Source: a virus. From it: DNA of 38,540 nt. Where the stretch lies: positions 1 to 38,540 of the IMG/VR virus record IMGVR_UViG_3300027506_000007; one strand, written 5' to 3'. Positions 1 through 7,394 of this stretch are shown piece by piece (the first letter of the stretch is position 1; each line of letters opens with the position of its first letter). The translations under genes were made by a program, and so were the position numbers. Below the pieces are notes generated by a model. It was not told the origin of the DNA. It did no database searches and saw only the letters and a program-made list of their open reading frames with translations.

Positions 1-44
1 TCTTCGTCTATTTGTTTTGTAGTAAGGTTTTTGTAATTTTCCAT
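1..44 (-). CDS. Start of an unidentified gene, cut by window edge
   Basis: An ATG at 44-42 on the minus strand opens a frame that stays open for 14 codons to the window edge (MENYKNLTTKQIDE). It begins 2 nt after the TAG stop of the glycine-rich gene, which is typical spacing for this operon. A GGAA lies about 14 nt upstream, which is weak as a ribosome binding site. Too little is visible to assign a function. Confidence 0.45.
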   Translation of the reverse strand, partial: MENYKNLTTKQIDE

Positions 45-46
45 AG

Positions 47-1150
47 CTACTGAGTATTCCAAGAAATTGTTATTTGACCCCCGTTATCTACTTGCACGGG
101 GTAGGTGCCGGTAGTTGTAGGTACGCAATTAAATGTAGCGGGTGTGCCAGAATTTCCGGGGTTACCGGGACTACCGGGGTTTCCGCTTGTCGAAGAGCCT
201 CCCCCTCCACCGCCCGAAGTGACTTGCCCGGCCCAACCTCCCGCGTTGTTTCCTGCCATCCTTGCACCACCACCACCACCGCCACCGCCACCGGCAAAAC
301 CGGCAGAAGTGTTTCCTTGTGCCCCCGCTGTCGGATTTCGTGGGATATTGTACGTGTCAAAGCTGTTAGAATAGCCGTAAACGCCTATCCCTGCCGCACC
401 GCCGCCAGTAGAACCGCCGGGTATTGGTGGTGAAGAACAGCCTGATACGCCGGGACCGGGCATAGACCCACCAACATTATAATTACCGGGGCTACTACTC
501 CCCGCGCCACTGCCCCCAAACCCTCCAATTACGCAAACAGATTGAATGTTTATAGGCGGAGGATTATCCAACGACTGTGTTTGCCCCTTCATACCCGTAC
601 CGCCGGTATTAATTGGCGAAACATTACTACCACCGCCATTACCACCAAAAGGTGACGTAGCGGTGACACTTCCCGCGGGTCCTGCCCTCGCTATATTCGA
701 GCTGTTTCCAGCATTTCCAGCATTTCCGGAGGCACCGAGATTTCCCGCAGCACCGCCATTACCGCCATTACCGTTTGTAAAAGTTTGGCCTAAAGCTGAG
801 GTGGTGGCCCCCGCATTGCCGGGATTTCCAGACAAGCCGGGACCCCCCGGCGCTTGTCTACTAGCTCCTCCGGCTTTTACACTAACTCCGCCGCAATAAC
901 CCCAGTTTTGATTAGGGGCAATCGGGCAGTTATTGGTAAGCGTTCCCGCACTTCCCCCGGCCCCGCTAAATCCGCCAGTTCCCGCACCGCCCGGATTACC
1001 CGCATTGCCGGAGGACCCGTTACCGGATACCGTAACAATTTCTAAACCTTCGGGGACAACAAAAGTTCCGGGTGAATTAAAAGTTTCGCTGCCCGCGGGT
1101 ATGGGTATCCTTCCGCCAAATAAACCTACTTTACTAGTTCCTATAGGCAT
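47..1150 (-). CDS. Glycine-rich, collagen-like tail fibre or adhesin
   Basis: A 367-residue protein. Residues 20-45 resemble the short beta-strand entry of phage and bacterial glycine-rich domains (a T-F-x-V-P-x-G pattern). Residues 42-340 are very rich in Gly, Asn, Ser and Pro, with collagen-like Gly-X-Y runs at about 105-116, 139-150 and 323-337; the last reads GNPGSPGNPGNSGTP, with proline in the Y position of most triplets. A poly-Gly run sits at 287-295. The end (residues 350-364) has the strand-rich G-x-Y-P-V pattern seen at the close of such domains. The start has a good AGGAG. It is the last complete gene of the tail-end operon and overlaps the preceding oxygenase gene by 10 nt. A receptor-binding or surface-exposed fibre role is inferred from composition and position. 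The sequence is strongly repetitive, which also creates long open frames on the opposite strand. Confidence 0.75.
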   Translation of the reverse strand: MPIGTSKVGLFGGRIPIPAGSETFNSPGTFVVPEGLEIVTVSGNGSSGNAGNPGGAGTGGFSGAGGSAGTLTNNCPIAPNQNWGYCGGVSVKAGGASRQAPGGPGLSGNPGNAGATTSALGQTFTNGNGGNGGAAGNLGASGNAGNAGNSSNIARAGPAGSVTATSPFGGNGGGSNVSPINTGGTGMKGQTQSLDNPPPINIQSVCVIGGFGGSGAGSSSPGNYNVGGSMPGPGVSGCSSPPIPGGSTGGGAAGIGVYGYSNSFDTYNIPRNPTAGAQGNTSAGFAGGGGGGGGGARMAGNNAGGWAGQVTSGGGGGGSSTSGNPGSPGNPGNSGTPATFNCVPTTTGTYPVQVDNGGQITISWNTQ

Positions 1151-1716
1151 TGTTTTACTCCTAACGAAGTACGTTTATCAAATTTATATTCGGCATAAGG
1201 GCCGTTCTTGTCTACATAATGCAGCATAAATTGTACGTTTATTGTACTTTTAGGTAATTTTCTACGCCAGTGAGTCACTTCGCAACCCTTATAAATCACT
1301 GCATCCCCCGGCTCTAGCATACACTTTACGGGATCGTTACCTTCATATTGCATCCATATAGGCCATATACCGTTGGTGCATGCTACGTTAACCGTCACAC
1401 TTACTTCACAAGAAGGTCTGTCCGTATGAGGGGTAAGCTCTTCGCCCTCTTGATACACGCGGCTATATGAATATGTTGGTTCTAACTCTAGCCCTGTTTG
1501 TTCTTCCACTACAGTTAAACACTGCTTCAATAAAACTTCTATTAAAGGGTCGGCATAGTAACTAAAACGGCTAGCCTCTTCCGGTTTAAGTTCTGCTTTT
1601 GGTGTCCATTCACCCGCTTTTATTTTGTTCTCAAAATACTGAGATATTGTTTGTATCGTTTGAGCGTCGACCAAACCTTCTACTTTGCAGTAACGGGCGT
1701 CTTGAAAATTACTCAT
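1141..1716 (-). CDS. 2OG-Fe(II) oxygenase, tail-end copy 1
   Basis: A 191-residue protein with the iron-binding facial triad of the 2-oxoglutarate/Fe(II) dioxygenase superfamily: H97-x-D99 (in TPHTDRPSCEVSVT) and distal H149 (in GDAVIYKGCEVTHWRR), with Arg residues just after that could bind 2-oxoglutarate. The GDAVIYKG step before the distal His is typical of the double-stranded beta-helix fold. A longer in-frame ORF reaches 1758, but the ATG at 1716 is preferred: it has GGGGTGG upstream and overlaps the previous stop by only 8 nt (ATGAGTAA). Members of the superfamily hydroxylate protein side chains, nucleobases or small molecules. The substrate here is unknown; position next to the fibre genes suggests a virion or surface target. 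Confidence 0.8.
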   Translation of the reverse strand: MSNFQDARYCKVEGLVDAQTIQTISQYFENKIKAGEWTPKAELKPEEASRFSYYADPLIEVLLKQCLTVVEEQTGLELEPTYSYSRVYQEGEELTPHTDRPSCEVSVTVNVACTNGIWPIWMQYEGNDPVKCMLEPGDAVIYKGCEVTHWRRKLPKSTINVQFMLHYVDKNGPYAEYKFDKRTSLGVKQCL

Positions 1717-2305
1717 GGTAGAACCACCCCGTAACAATATACTTGGTGTTACTTCCATAAACGGGATTTCCCCTATGCGCGTGAGTAAAAGACGCAGGCC
1801 AAATAATCATTGTGTTCTCGACAGGATTTATTCGCCGTTCTTGGTACAGAAACTCTGTTTCGCCGTTAGCTTCTATTGGCAAAGTGTTTAAATAAAGCAT
1901 ATACACTAGGCCCCGATTAGCTTGTTCCCCGTTACCTTGCTCACCATGCCACACGTGGTAGCCGCCCCCGGTAGAAGTTTTTTGCATTTTCAGGTTATTG
2001 CAATTCATCCTTATATCTTTAGCTACGGAAAATGTGTCCGTATACTGCTCAAAACAGTTTTGAAGTCCTTGGAAAAATATATCTACGGGGTTATCACCGT
2101 TAAAGGGTTCAAAGTTAAAATTTTTACCGTTTAACCCTATTTGATAATCGTCCTTTTTATGTTTGTGGACGCCCTCTCCTTGCTGCCTATCATTTCCGGC
2201 ACCGAAACTTTGATTCCGGTCAAACTCCGCTATTAAGTGCGCACAGAAGCCCTCTGGGTACACGTCTGAAATAACGCCTATAAAATCTTTGGTTTCCATT
2301 TTCAT
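1709..2305 (-). CDS. 2OG-Fe(II) oxygenase, tail-end copy 2
   Basis: A 198-residue protein. H120-x-E122 (in YHVWHGEQG) followed by the strand VYMLYLN, the G-E-T-E-F loop at 148-152, and distal H175 or H177 with R178 (in ASFTHAHRGNP) match a 2OG-Fe(II) dioxygenase core. The carboxylate ligand is Glu rather than the usual Asp, so this belongs to an HxE variant of the superfamily. The ATG overlaps the previous stop (ATGA), implying translational coupling. Its sequence differs strongly from the three neighbouring oxygenases, so these look like four separately recruited families rather than recent duplications. Substrate unknown. Confidence 0.78.
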   Translation of the reverse strand: MKMETKDFIGVISDVYPEGFCAHLIAEFDRNQSFGAGNDRQQGEGVHKHKKDDYQIGLNGKNFNFEPFNGDNPVDIFFQGLQNCFEQYTDTFSVAKDIRMNCNNLKMQKTSTGGGYHVWHGEQGNGEQANRGLVYMLYLNTLPIEANGETEFLYQERRINPVENTMIIWPASFTHAHRGNPVYGSNTKYIVTGWFYHE

Positions 2306-2886
2306 TTAAATGCAGGTCCCGAAATCCATGTTACTAATGTTTGGCGCGTGCCTTTAACTACTGGAGTTACTTGATGCAAAGTCCACGCGGGAAATACAGT
2401 AATTAAACCTCTTTTTTTCTGCACTACGGTCGGTTTTCCACTCGTCAATATTTGCAGCTCCCCCCCTTCGTACCCATTCGGGTCTGAAAGTTGCAACACT
2501 ATAGACAGTTTTCTTGAAACCCCCGAAGCGCCAAAATCTTGGTGCCACGTATACGCCCCCTGCCTGTCTTCGTGGTAGTTAGTAAGCTGCAAAGGTTCCG
2601 CGAAGCCTGTTAGATCAAACCCAAAATAATCGGAGTTTAACTGTGCTGCAATATGTGCTAAACGCTCGAAAACCCACTCACATTCAGGACCTTTGTTTAA
2701 CCAGTTTAACTCTGAGCGCCTTACATGGTAGTTAAGGCCCCCCTTACTTCCTCCACCTACTTGCGCATCCTGTGTAGCTTCTTTTGCCTTTTGTTGCAGC
2801 CAATCAAGCTCTTGATCGGTAAATGCGTTTTCCCACCACGCAAACGGTTCTATCTTCCTAGAATACGGCGTCAGCAAATGCTGCAT
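2302..2886 (-). CDS. Prolyl-4-hydroxylase-like 2OG-Fe(II) oxygenase
   Basis: A 194-residue protein and the clearest oxygenase of the four. Core motifs are H115-x-D117 (YTWHQDFG), the LSDP-x-x-Y-x-GGEL loop (132-144) that is typical of prolyl-4-hydroxylase-type domains, distal H171 (FPAWTLHQVTPV) and R181 (KGTRQTLVTW), which should bind the 2-oxoglutarate carboxylate. This fits the P4Hc/PiuC-like branch. It is coupled to its neighbours by 4-nt and 1-nt overlaps. Family members hydroxylate proline in proteins; because the operon ends with a Gly-X-Pro protein, a fibre substrate is a reasonable but untested guess. Confidence 0.87.
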   Translation of the reverse strand: MQHLLTPYSRKIEPFAWWENAFTDQELDWLQQKAKEATQDAQVGGGSKGGLNYHVRRSELNWLNKGPECEWVFERLAHIAAQLNSDYFGFDLTGFAEPLQLTNYHEDRQGAYTWHQDFGASGVSRKLSIVLQLSDPNGYEGGELQILTSGKPTVVQKKRGLITVFPAWTLHQVTPVVKGTRQTLVTWISGPAFK

Positions 2887-3464
2887 TAAATAAACCTTTT
2901 TCTTTGCGACAAAATAAAGTGTATGAACTTTGTCGGATTATTAGATTGGTTCGGTGTAATCATGTGCGGCAACCACGAGTTAAACAGCATCATAGTGCCC
3001 GCTTGCACATTGTTAAAGTGTATCTGAGGCGTTGCCATTGTAACTTGATCGTTAGGCGCTGCCCACAAATCCGCCATGCGCTTTCCCGGTCTTGGGTCAT
3101 CAAATATAGGGTAAGACCCGCCTTCGGGCATTTCTAAAAAGTAGAACCCTGATATTTGGCTGTCTCCATGCACGTGCATAATATTACTACCAGTACATGC
3201 AAACTCTTGGCCCCACATTCCAGACACGTAAAACTCATACTCGTCTGTTAAATAACCCTGATCCTTTAGAATACTAACGCCCTTGTCTCGAAAGTAGGAC
3301 GCTAAGTACCCAAGGTCAGGGTCATTCGCCATGTGCGTAGTCTGTTTGACTACCGATGGCTCCATTTGTTCATAGTATTTCTGGGTATGTTTTAGCGTTT
3401 CTTCCACCCACTCTGACCGCTCTTCACGGTATATAGGCGTTGAGAAATACGCATACGATTCCAT
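2886..3464 (-). CDS. 2OG-Fe(II) oxygenase, H-x-H...SG-x-Y type
   Basis: A 192-residue protein. The stretch NIMHVHGDSQISGFYFLEMP (94-113) and the later AGTMMLFNSWLPHMITPN (155-172, distal H167) match a family of small putative 2OG-Fe(II) oxygenases marked by an H-x-H-x-x-S-x-x-S-G-x-Y signature and common in marine phages. H97 or H99 with D101 could supply the proximal ligands. It shares a 1-nt TAATG junction with both neighbours, so it is tightly coupled in the operon. Substrate unknown. Confidence 0.8.
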   Translation of the reverse strand: MESYAYFSTPIYREERSEWVEETLKHTQKYYEQMEPSVVKQTTHMANDPDLGYLASYFRDKGVSILKDQGYLTDEYEFYVSGMWGQEFACTGSNIMHVHGDSQISGFYFLEMPEGGSYPIFDDPRPGKRMADLWAAPNDQVTMATPQIHFNNVQAGTMMLFNSWLPHMITPNQSNNPTKFIHFILSQRKRFI

Positions 3465-3694
3465 TAACTATTTACAAAAGCTTCGAGCGTAGTCGCCATA
3501 GCAGTTATATCGGTAGCACCAATAACGCTTCCGGCCGCAGCCGTCTTATGGTTTTCCATAACGATATCTTTAGCCATACGCAACGTTTCTAACTTAGCGC
3601 GTTTGGAATCCGCCGCATTCTGGTTAGCCATTCGGTTATTGTCTATAGTTGTGTGGTAGTCAACTTGATTTTGTAACTCTTCTGGTAATGCCAT
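3464..3694 (-). CDS. Small protein of unknown function
   Basis: A 76-residue protein with a very strong ribosome binding site (AGGAGG, 8 nt spacing). The N-terminal half is rich in Asn, Gln and Lys and likely helical; the C-terminal half is Ala/Thr-rich (TAAAGSVIGATDITAMATTL). No family recognised. Its place between the fibre-like gene and the oxygenases suggests a virion or tail-assembly role. Confidence 0.7.
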   Translation of the reverse strand: MALPEELQNQVDYHTTIDNNRMANQNAADSKRAKLETLRMAKDIVMENHKTAAAGSVIGATDITAMATTLEAFVNS

Positions 3695-3721
3695 TTTAGT
3701 AGCCTCCTAGGCTGTATTAAA

Positions 3722-5002
3722 TTATGTGGTTAAATCTTTAGCCGGTATTGTAACATACCAAGTTGTACCGCCATCCGGCGAAAAGAAAAACCAAATGTCT
3801 ACTTCATTAGCGCCCGTGCTTCTACTGATAGACCCGCCCGGATACTTAAAGGTGCCACCCGACAAAACTACTGTCCTAGAGGCCGTGGCATCGTTAGTAA
3901 GAATTAGCGTGAAAGACGTAGCCCTATTAGAGATACCGTTAGGGGTAGCCAACGTAAAGGTGCAGTTACCCGTTAGGGTCGCAGTAAATACGTTACCGTC
4001 GTCGCAGTCGATAGTTTGCGACGTTCCCGTGTTGCCAATAACAGATACACGGTCCGAAAACACACCTGACATAAAGCTTGAGGTGACATTAAATTCGCCA
4101 GTGCCTTTGGGGGCTATATCTAAACTTATATTAGTGTCGGTACCTGTGGCGGATAAAGATGGGTGTCCCCCAGTGGCAGCGTTTGCCAACGTAATTTCGT
4201 TAACCGCAGAGCCTGTAGCCGTAAACTTAAGTATTTCGTTGGTGTTTACATCATTTATTCCCGTTGTTATTGCGGGAGTAGTAAGCGCGGGGCTTACGTT
4301 AAATACAACAAGTCCTGAACCTGTTTCGTCTGTTACCGCAGTAGCAAGGTTTGCACTAGAAGGCGTACCTAACCAATCTGCAATGCCTGCGCCGAAAGAA
4401 GTAATCCCCGTACCGCCGTTGGCAACAGGCAAGGTTCCGGTTACTTGGGTAGTCAGATCGACGTTGGCCAGTGTACCGCCAAGTGTTAGGTTGCCGGAGC
4501 TAGTGACTGTGCCTGTCAGGGTAATCCCGTTAACTGTGCCCGTACCGCCTACACTCGTTACTGTGCCGCCACTAGCGGCTGTGGGGTTAGCATTAAAGAC
4601 CCCCGCACCCGCTCCCGCACCATCCGTGACGATCATGACCTTAGCGCCGTTTGGAATGTCTACCGTAGCACCTGAGCCTTGCTTGATCGTAATAATCTGG
4701 CCGCCAGAAGTAAGGTTGTCAATAATCCACACTTTAGATATTGTGTTTGGGCCAAGCGTAACCACGCGAGTCGCTGTTAGCGATACCGCCGAAGTAAACG
4801 CGAGTAAAAACGAACGGGTGTCGTCTGCCGTGCCGTCAGGCATTGTAAAGGTTTCATCGGCGTCTGCGGCTAGCTGCTTAACACCCGCGCTAAAACCGTC
4901 GGTAATCAGCTCAAGGTTAGTATTGGTACTGGTTCCCCAAGTGCCACTTTCATCGCCCGTGGCGATTTCTTTAAGTCGTAAGTTGTTAACGTAGGTCGCC
5001 AT
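3722..5002 (-). CDS. Tail fibre-like structural protein
   Basis: A 426-residue protein. Its start (MATYVNNLRLKEIATGDESG) is the type of opening seen in tail-fibre-like proteins of marine phages. The rest is a Thr/Gly/Ala/Val-rich beta-prone protein with repeated G-T-V-T-G-x-x-x-x-x-G-T units (about 143-205) and a C-terminal half with N-x-T-F-T and T-L-T patterns expected of beta-solenoid or fibre shafts. It starts after a GGAGA site. The opposite strand carries a 422-residue open frame that is only a shadow of this codon usage. Function inferred from composition, length and position. Confidence 0.75.
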   Translation of the reverse strand: MATYVNNLRLKEIATGDESGTWGTSTNTNLELITDGFSAGVKQLAADADETFTMPDGTADDTRSFLLAFTSAVSLTATRVVTLGPNTISKVWIIDNLTSGGQIITIKQGSGATVDIPNGAKVMIVTDGAGAGAGVFNANPTAASGGTVTSVGGTGTVNGITLTGTVTSSGNLTLGGTLANVDLTTQVTGTLPVANGGTGITSFGAGIADWLGTPSSANLATAVTDETGSGLVVFNVSPALTTPAITTGINDVNTNEILKFTATGSAVNEITLANAATGGHPSLSATGTDTNISLDIAPKGTGEFNVTSSFMSGVFSDRVSVIGNTGTSQTIDCDDGNVFTATLTGNCTFTLATPNGISNRATSFTLILTNDATASRTVVLSGGTFKYPGGSISRSTGANEVDIWFFFSPDGGTTWYVTIPAKDLTT

Positions 5003-5018
5003 TAGGTTTCTCCAGTAC

Positions 5019-5231
5019 TTATACTAGTGTACTGCCACCGGCAGCGGGTATTGTAGTCGCGTAAATCGTTGTATTTTGTCGTAAGTTTAGTGGTTCGCCA
5101 CAATCTGAGCAAGTATCGGCCTTTAATTCAGCTTCATTTACATCATACCCACAATTACGGCATACCACTTCAATTTCATGCTTAGGGTCTATTGCATCGC
5201 CCAAAGTTTTTGCTTCGTTTACTGTTTTCAT
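5019..5231 (-). CDS. Small zinc-ribbon protein
   Basis: A 70-residue protein with two CxxC knuckles, C24-C27 and C41-C44, 14 residues apart, a classic single zinc ribbon. The C-terminal 20 residues are Thr/Ala/Gly-rich and resemble the ends of the neighbouring virion proteins. ATGA overlap with the preceding gene. Role unknown; it may be a minor tail or adaptor component. Confidence 0.75.
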   Translation of the reverse strand: MKTVNEAKTLGDAIDPKHEIEVVCRNCGYDVNEAELKADTCSDCGEPLNLRQNTTIYATTIPAAGGSTLV

Positions 5232-5935
5232 GCTGCTATTATCTCCGTCCAGTTAGGATTTCCGCTCGGAACTATTCTACTCCAAACAAGAACTGTTCCA
5301 ACTTCACCTGTGGCCTGTACTCCTGTGACGGATACTATACCTGCGCCATTTTCAGAAGTTTGGCCGAGTATTGCAGTGCCTGTAACACTGGTCACGTTAA
5401 CCGCTTGGATTAAGTCTACCGTAACACTTCCCAGTGCCGAGGTTGCTTGTAGGCCGGTTTCAGGAATTATAGCATCTGCTGTAACGCTTACCGTACCTAG
5501 TGCCGTAGTGCCTTGAACCCCAACGGGATTTACCCCCGCACCTTGTTGGACATTAGCAGCTCCTAGAGCGACAGTGCCTTCAACACCGGTAACAGCAACA
5601 TCCGCAGCAGCACTTGCCACAGAATTTCCGAGTGCCGTAGTGCCTTCAACCCCAGTGACCGAGAATACAGCGGTACCCGTAACTGTCGGGTTACCAACCT
5701 CACCCGTAGCGGCGTTGCCTAAAACTAGGCCGTTCTTATCGCCTTCTACAACAAAATTGCCCAGTGTAAAGCTAGCGGTAACCCCCGTAACGGCTACGCT
5801 TGTCGCAAAGCCTTCAATTACAGTTACGGACCCAACTTCACCAGTACCAACAGGCAGAGCATTACCTTCGCCCCACGAATCCGTACCCCAAGTGCTGTAT
5901 CCCCAACCGGCTAGTGGGACCGTAACGTCAGCCAT
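5228..5935 (-). CDS. Repeat-rich beta virion protein
   Basis: A 235-residue protein. After a Trp/Gly-rich start (W-G-Y-S-T-W-G-T-D-S-W-G, about 11-22), it is built from degenerate units of roughly 20-25 residues with the pattern V-x-G-V-x-G-T-x-x-L-G-x-V-x-V; VTGVEGT-type units recur about eight times. Such repeats are expected to make stacked beta strands. A lone copy of the same unit ends the protein encoded at 7055-7393. Probably a tail or appendage protein; the family has no defined biochemical role that I know of. Confidence 0.7.
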   Translation of the reverse strand: MADVTVPLAGWGYSTWGTDSWGEGNALPVGTGEVGSVTVIEGFATSVAVTGVTASFTLGNFVVEGDKNGLVLGNAATGEVGNPTVTGTAVFSVTGVEGTTALGNSVASAAADVAVTGVEGTVALGAANVQQGAGVNPVGVQGTTALGTVSVTADAIIPETGLQATSALGSVTVDLIQAVNVTSVTGTAILGQTSENGAGIVSVTGVQATGEVGTVLVWSRIVPSGNPNWTEIIAA

Positions 5936-5946
5936 TACAGCCTACC

Positions 5947-6381
5947 TTAAGCGATACGTATGATCGCGTTGCTCGCGTCAGCCGCAGGGAAGACAATAGT
6001 GAAGTCGCCTGCAGTTGAAGTCTTATCCGAACCGAAGTCCAGAACTGCAACAGCAGGGTTAGTGCCGCCGTTTGCCAAGTAGATAAGCGCACCACGAGCA
6101 GTAATAGTTGCCGTAGAGAACGTGAGATCGGCAAAGTCCAAGAACGCTGTTGTACCGCTCGAAGCTGGATTTGCTGAAATAGTCAGCGTGCCGCCGCCCG
6201 CACTGTAACCTGTTCCTGAAACTTCGTTAGTCGCAGAGTACGCAGTAGTAGTAGCGTCTAGCGTAGCTGACGACGTGTAAAGGGCCAGTTTAAAGACCTG
6301 TGCTGTGCCGCTGCTGAAGTCGAAAGTTCCGTCAAGAATGCCGACTTTGAATGATGTTGCCATAGCTTGTGAAATAGCCAT
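5947..6381 (-). CDS. Phage structural protein, jelly-roll-like
   Basis: A 144-residue, Thr/Ser/Ala/Gly-rich beta protein with a hydrophobic C-terminal strand (FTIVFPAADASNAIIRIA). It resembles small virion proteins common in marine and freshwater phages, where they lie near adaptor and tail genes. The ribosome binding site AGAGGAAAG is good; a second ATG at codon 7 is possible. Function assigned only at the level of structural protein. Confidence 0.65.
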   Translation of the reverse strand: MAISQAMATSFKVGILDGTFDFSSGTAQVFKLALYTSSATLDATTTAYSATNEVSGTGYSAGGGTLTISANPASSGTTAFLDFADLTFSTATITARGALIYLANGGTNPAVAVLDFGSDKTSTAGDFTIVFPAADASNAIIRIA

Positions 6382-6401
6382 TTTTCTTTCCTCTTAAAAA
6401 A

Positions 6402-7058
6402 TTACGGGCCGGGTGATTCCGATTTGATAGGCAACCTGATCATGCCGTCTCTAAACTCGTCACGACGACGGCGACCTTGCTGCTCAATGCCGAGACCTTG
6501 TATGGCCTGCTTATAGCTGTCTTCAAAATACTGCAGCATTTCAAGCGGGCCCTTCGTGTAACTATATGCCTGAATAAGGCACGCATACAAAAGCGCTTCT
6601 GGAGCATCGGTGCTAACCCAAGTAGTTGGGTTAGCGGACGATAGCTGTTGGGGCTTATATATGTATCCTAACTGAACTTCGTAGTTAGCGTCGGGTGTCG
6701 GCGCAATATAAAACGTGTTCTGGTTCCATACGGAGTAATACTTTGGAGTACCTGTCACTGTAGAATCAGGCCAGTACTCTTTCATGAAAGAGGTGTCCCT
6801 AAACTCCAAAAAGGTCTGGTCTCCGTTTAAGGTGGCCATAATGTAGCGATGAGTAAGTATATCGCTTGGTGTAACTAGAAAACGATTGCCTGAGGTCATG
6901 TTGGCAGTGGCTTCAATCTTAAAAACATCCAGATCGATGTCTCTAAGAATTCTGTTTTCCGCCATCAAAATAAACGTGTCTATGACCGCATTGGTAAAGA
7001 CATTGCTGTCTACCTCGGTATAGTTACGTATATTTGTCACTAACTCATCATAGGTCAT
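6402..7058 (-). CDS. Head-tail adaptor protein
   Basis: A 218-residue protein resembling the helical adaptor/gp11-like proteins of podophages that sit between portal and tail. The start MTYDELVTNIRNYTEV, the hydrophobic helix with AENRILRDIDLDVFKIE (33-49), a central beta insert and the C-terminal helices (EALLYACLIQAYSYTKGP, then QYFEDSYKQAIQGLG) follow that family's layout. The C-terminal RRRRDEFRDG is typical. It overlaps the preceding gene by 4 nt. The role as connector ring is known for the family; its application here is by resemblance. Confidence 0.7.
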   Translation of the reverse strand: MTYDELVTNIRNYTEVDSNVFTNAVIDTFILMAENRILRDIDLDVFKIEATANMTSGNRFLVTPSDILTHRYIMATLNGDQTFLEFRDTSFMKEYWPDSTVTGTPKYYSVWNQNTFYIAPTPDANYEVQLGYIYKPQQLSSANPTTWVSTDAPEALLYACLIQAYSYTKGPLEMLQYFEDSYKQAIQGLGIEQQGRRRRDEFRDGMIRLPIKSESPGP

Positions 7059-7393
7059 GTAGTCACCACCGTAACCGTTCCCAGTGTACCTACGCCTTCA
7101 ACTGCAATTGCAGGAGGGGCAGGCTGCATTGATCCCGGCACTGTCTCAAAAGGTGTATCTCCACCAGTGCTGTTAACAAACACACTCAGCGGCTCAGTTC
7201 TGTCAGGACGGGGGTCCTGTAAAGCTATTGCATCACCCCTGTACTTTAACGGGGTTAGCTGCGGCTCTTTTGGCTCATAGTCCTCAGGGCAGACCATAAA
7301 CCCTTTCCAGTTCTTTTTCAGAGTCTGGTAAGGGTAACGCTGCCCACAATAGTCACAAAGGGCGTAAGAATACTTACCCGTTGCATGAGCCAT
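7055..7393 (-). CDS. Zinc-knuckle virion-region protein
   Basis: A 112-residue protein. C13-x2-C16 (LCDYCGQRYP) and a later Cys at about 35 (GFMVCPEDYEPKEPQ) resemble a conserved phage protein found next to adaptor and neck genes. The tail of the protein (AIAVEGVGTLGTVTVVTT) is a single copy of the beta repeat that builds the 5228-5935 protein. Its TGA overlaps the adaptor's ATG. Function unknown; a minor neck or tail component is likely. Confidence 0.65.
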   Translation of the reverse strand: MAHATGKYSYALCDYCGQRYPYQTLKKNWKGFMVCPEDYEPKEPQLTPLKYRGDAIALQDPRPDRTEPLSVFVNSTGGDTPFETVPGSMQPAPPAIAVEGVGTLGTVTVVTT

Positions 7394-7394
7394 T

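Noticed and set aside
105-899. Proline-rich plus-strand frames opposite the glycine-rich gene
   Set aside because: Poly-proline is simply the complement of GGN glycine codons; there is no ribosome binding site or neighbouring plus-strand operon.
1717-1758. Upstream start for oxygenase copy 1 at 1758
   Set aside because: It would overlap the previous gene by 50 nt without a ribosome binding site, whereas the ATG at 1716 has one and gives the usual short overlap.
3726-4994. A 422-codon open frame on the plus strand opposite the fibre-like gene
   Set aside because: It mirrors the Thr/Gly/Val-rich codon use of the minus-strand gene, has Val/Pro-rich composition without any family pattern, and would be the only long plus-strand gene in the window.
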